Positions 39,836 to 40,300 of a DNA stretch of 40,300 nt are shown piece after piece (positions within the stretch are counted from its first letter, which is position 1; every line of letters begins with the position of its first letter). Origin of the DNA: an uncultured Anaerolineales bacterium (lineage in GTDB: Bacteria > Chloroflexota > Anaerolineae > Aggregatilineales > Aggregatilineaceae); contig CAKZOB010000064.1 in assembly GCA_937135955.1 (NCBI GenBank), positions 1 to 40,300 on the forward strand, in the 5' to 3' direction. Below the pieces are notes generated by a model. The model saw only the letters and a list, made by a program, of their open reading frames with translations, was not told the origin of the DNA and made no database searches. Both the position numbers and the translations under genes were made by a program.

Positions 39836-40300
39836 TCAACCCACGCCCCACAGCAACACCGCGTCGGCAGCGCCACCAGAGGCCAACCGTGTGCCATCCG
39901 GGCTGAAAGCGACGGCTTCCACCGTGCCGCCTGTGGAAAGGACAGCTAGCTGGGCGCTGGTGCCCGTATCCCACAGGCGCAGCGCTCCGTCCGCTGAAGC
40001 GCTGGCGATCAGAGTCGCGCCAGGGCCGATCGCCAACCCGCTGATAGCATTGCCGCCGTGATTGAGCGTTGCCGCCTGGTAGCCGCTGGCGTACCACGCC
40101 CGCACCAGGTAATCCCCCGCACAGAGCGTTTCCTGGCTGCTGGCAGCAATCAATCCTGTCGCCGCATCAACCGCCAGGCGCGTGAAGGTCGGGCCTTCGG
40201 CCAGCGTTAGCAGGGCGGCGTTGGGCGTATCGAGGGTGAAAATGGACACCTCGCCCCCGCCCAGGCTGCAATCTTTGGCGGCGCTGGCAACGACCAGCGT
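39836..40300 (-). CDS. WD40-repeat protein (partial, C-terminal part)
   Basis: The frame is open to the right edge of the window, so only the last ~154 codons are seen. WD40 blades are legible: GPTFTRLAVDAATGLIAASSQ, ISGLAIGPGATLIASASADGALRLWDTGT and VEAVAFSPDGTRLASGGAADAVLLW, with the expected GH-less start, SPDG turn and WD-type ends. Upstream codons at the edge (LVVASAAKDCSLGGGEVSIFTLDTP) continue another blade. Beta-propellers serve as binding platforms. The stop is followed by the SH3 lipoprotein gene. An ATG/GTG inside (for example the GTG near 40249) is not taken as the start. Confidence 0.85.
   Translation of the reverse strand, partial: TLVVASAAKDCSLGGGEVSIFTLDTPNAALLTLAEGPTFTRLAVDAATGLIAASSQETLCAGDYLVRAWYASGYQAATLNHGGNAISGLAIGPGATLIASASADGALRLWDTGTSAQLAVLSTGGTVEAVAFSPDGTRLASGGAADAVLLWGVG

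Overview
The window reads as a GC-rich bacterial chromosome segment, most likely from a member of the Chloroflexota (Anaerolineae-like). This rests on gene content and style: an F-type ATPase operon with a b-delta fusion and an enlarged subunit a, many short free-standing cassettes, frequent GTG/TTG starts behind strong GGAGG sites, a V4R protein, a zinc-ribbon/FHA protein and dispersed 'CCCCTCACCCC' repeats. Most legible promoters share one form, TTGnnA / 17-18 bp / TACAAT. No rRNA, tRNA, CRISPR array or transposase was seen.

Layout. 1-2219 (minus): glpA and the 5' part of glpB (anaerobic glycerol-3-phosphate dehydrogenase). 2340-3241 (minus): an SDR oxidoreductase with its own promoter and terminator. 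3320-6811 (minus): an E1alpha-E1beta-E2 2-oxoacid (pyruvate or acetoin) dehydrogenase operon. 6976-7695 (minus): a peroxiredoxin whose peroxidatic cysteine codon is an in-frame TGA followed by a SECIS-like stem-loop, so a predicted selenoprotein. 7827-10238: a second SDR and two membrane proteins of unknown function. 10350-11572: two ferritin-like proteins. 11578-13027 (minus): a ferredoxin/cupin reading frame and a DUF166 protein. 13304-14425: a DUF6544-like membrane protein. 14491-16348 (minus): ammonium transporter and PII. 16714-17430 (minus): a two-domain thioredoxin. 17570-20629: ATP synthase Fo genes (AtpI-like, a, c, b-delta); the F1 genes are not here. 20703-25710: aldo/keto reductase, a MurE-like ligase, and directly behind it an AAA ATPase / PIN-like nuclease / small Cys-rich protein cassette with overlapping genes. 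25775-28134: a GT2 glycosyltransferase and a polyprenyl glycosylphosphotransferase for surface polysaccharide. 28161-33946: a segment bounded by two inverted copies of a ~200 bp repeat, holding a lipoprotein, DUF362 protein, FHA protein, membrane protein and the GTPase Der. 34183-40300: V4R protein, small membrane protein, family 5 solute-binding protein, a ~1.2 kb non-coding gap with a third repeat copy, a DJ-1/PfpI protein, an SH3 lipoprotein and a WD40 protein cut by the window edge.

Working together: the content is mostly housekeeping energy metabolism (glycerol-3-phosphate oxidation, 2-oxoacid oxidation, Fo-ATPase), nitrogen uptake (Amt-PII), iron and peroxide handling (ferritins, seleno-peroxiredoxin, thioredoxin) and envelope synthesis. 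The two parts most worth attention are the predicted selenocysteine peroxiredoxin and the AAA-PIN cassette, which resembles two-gene ATPase-nuclease defence modules but matches none that I can name.
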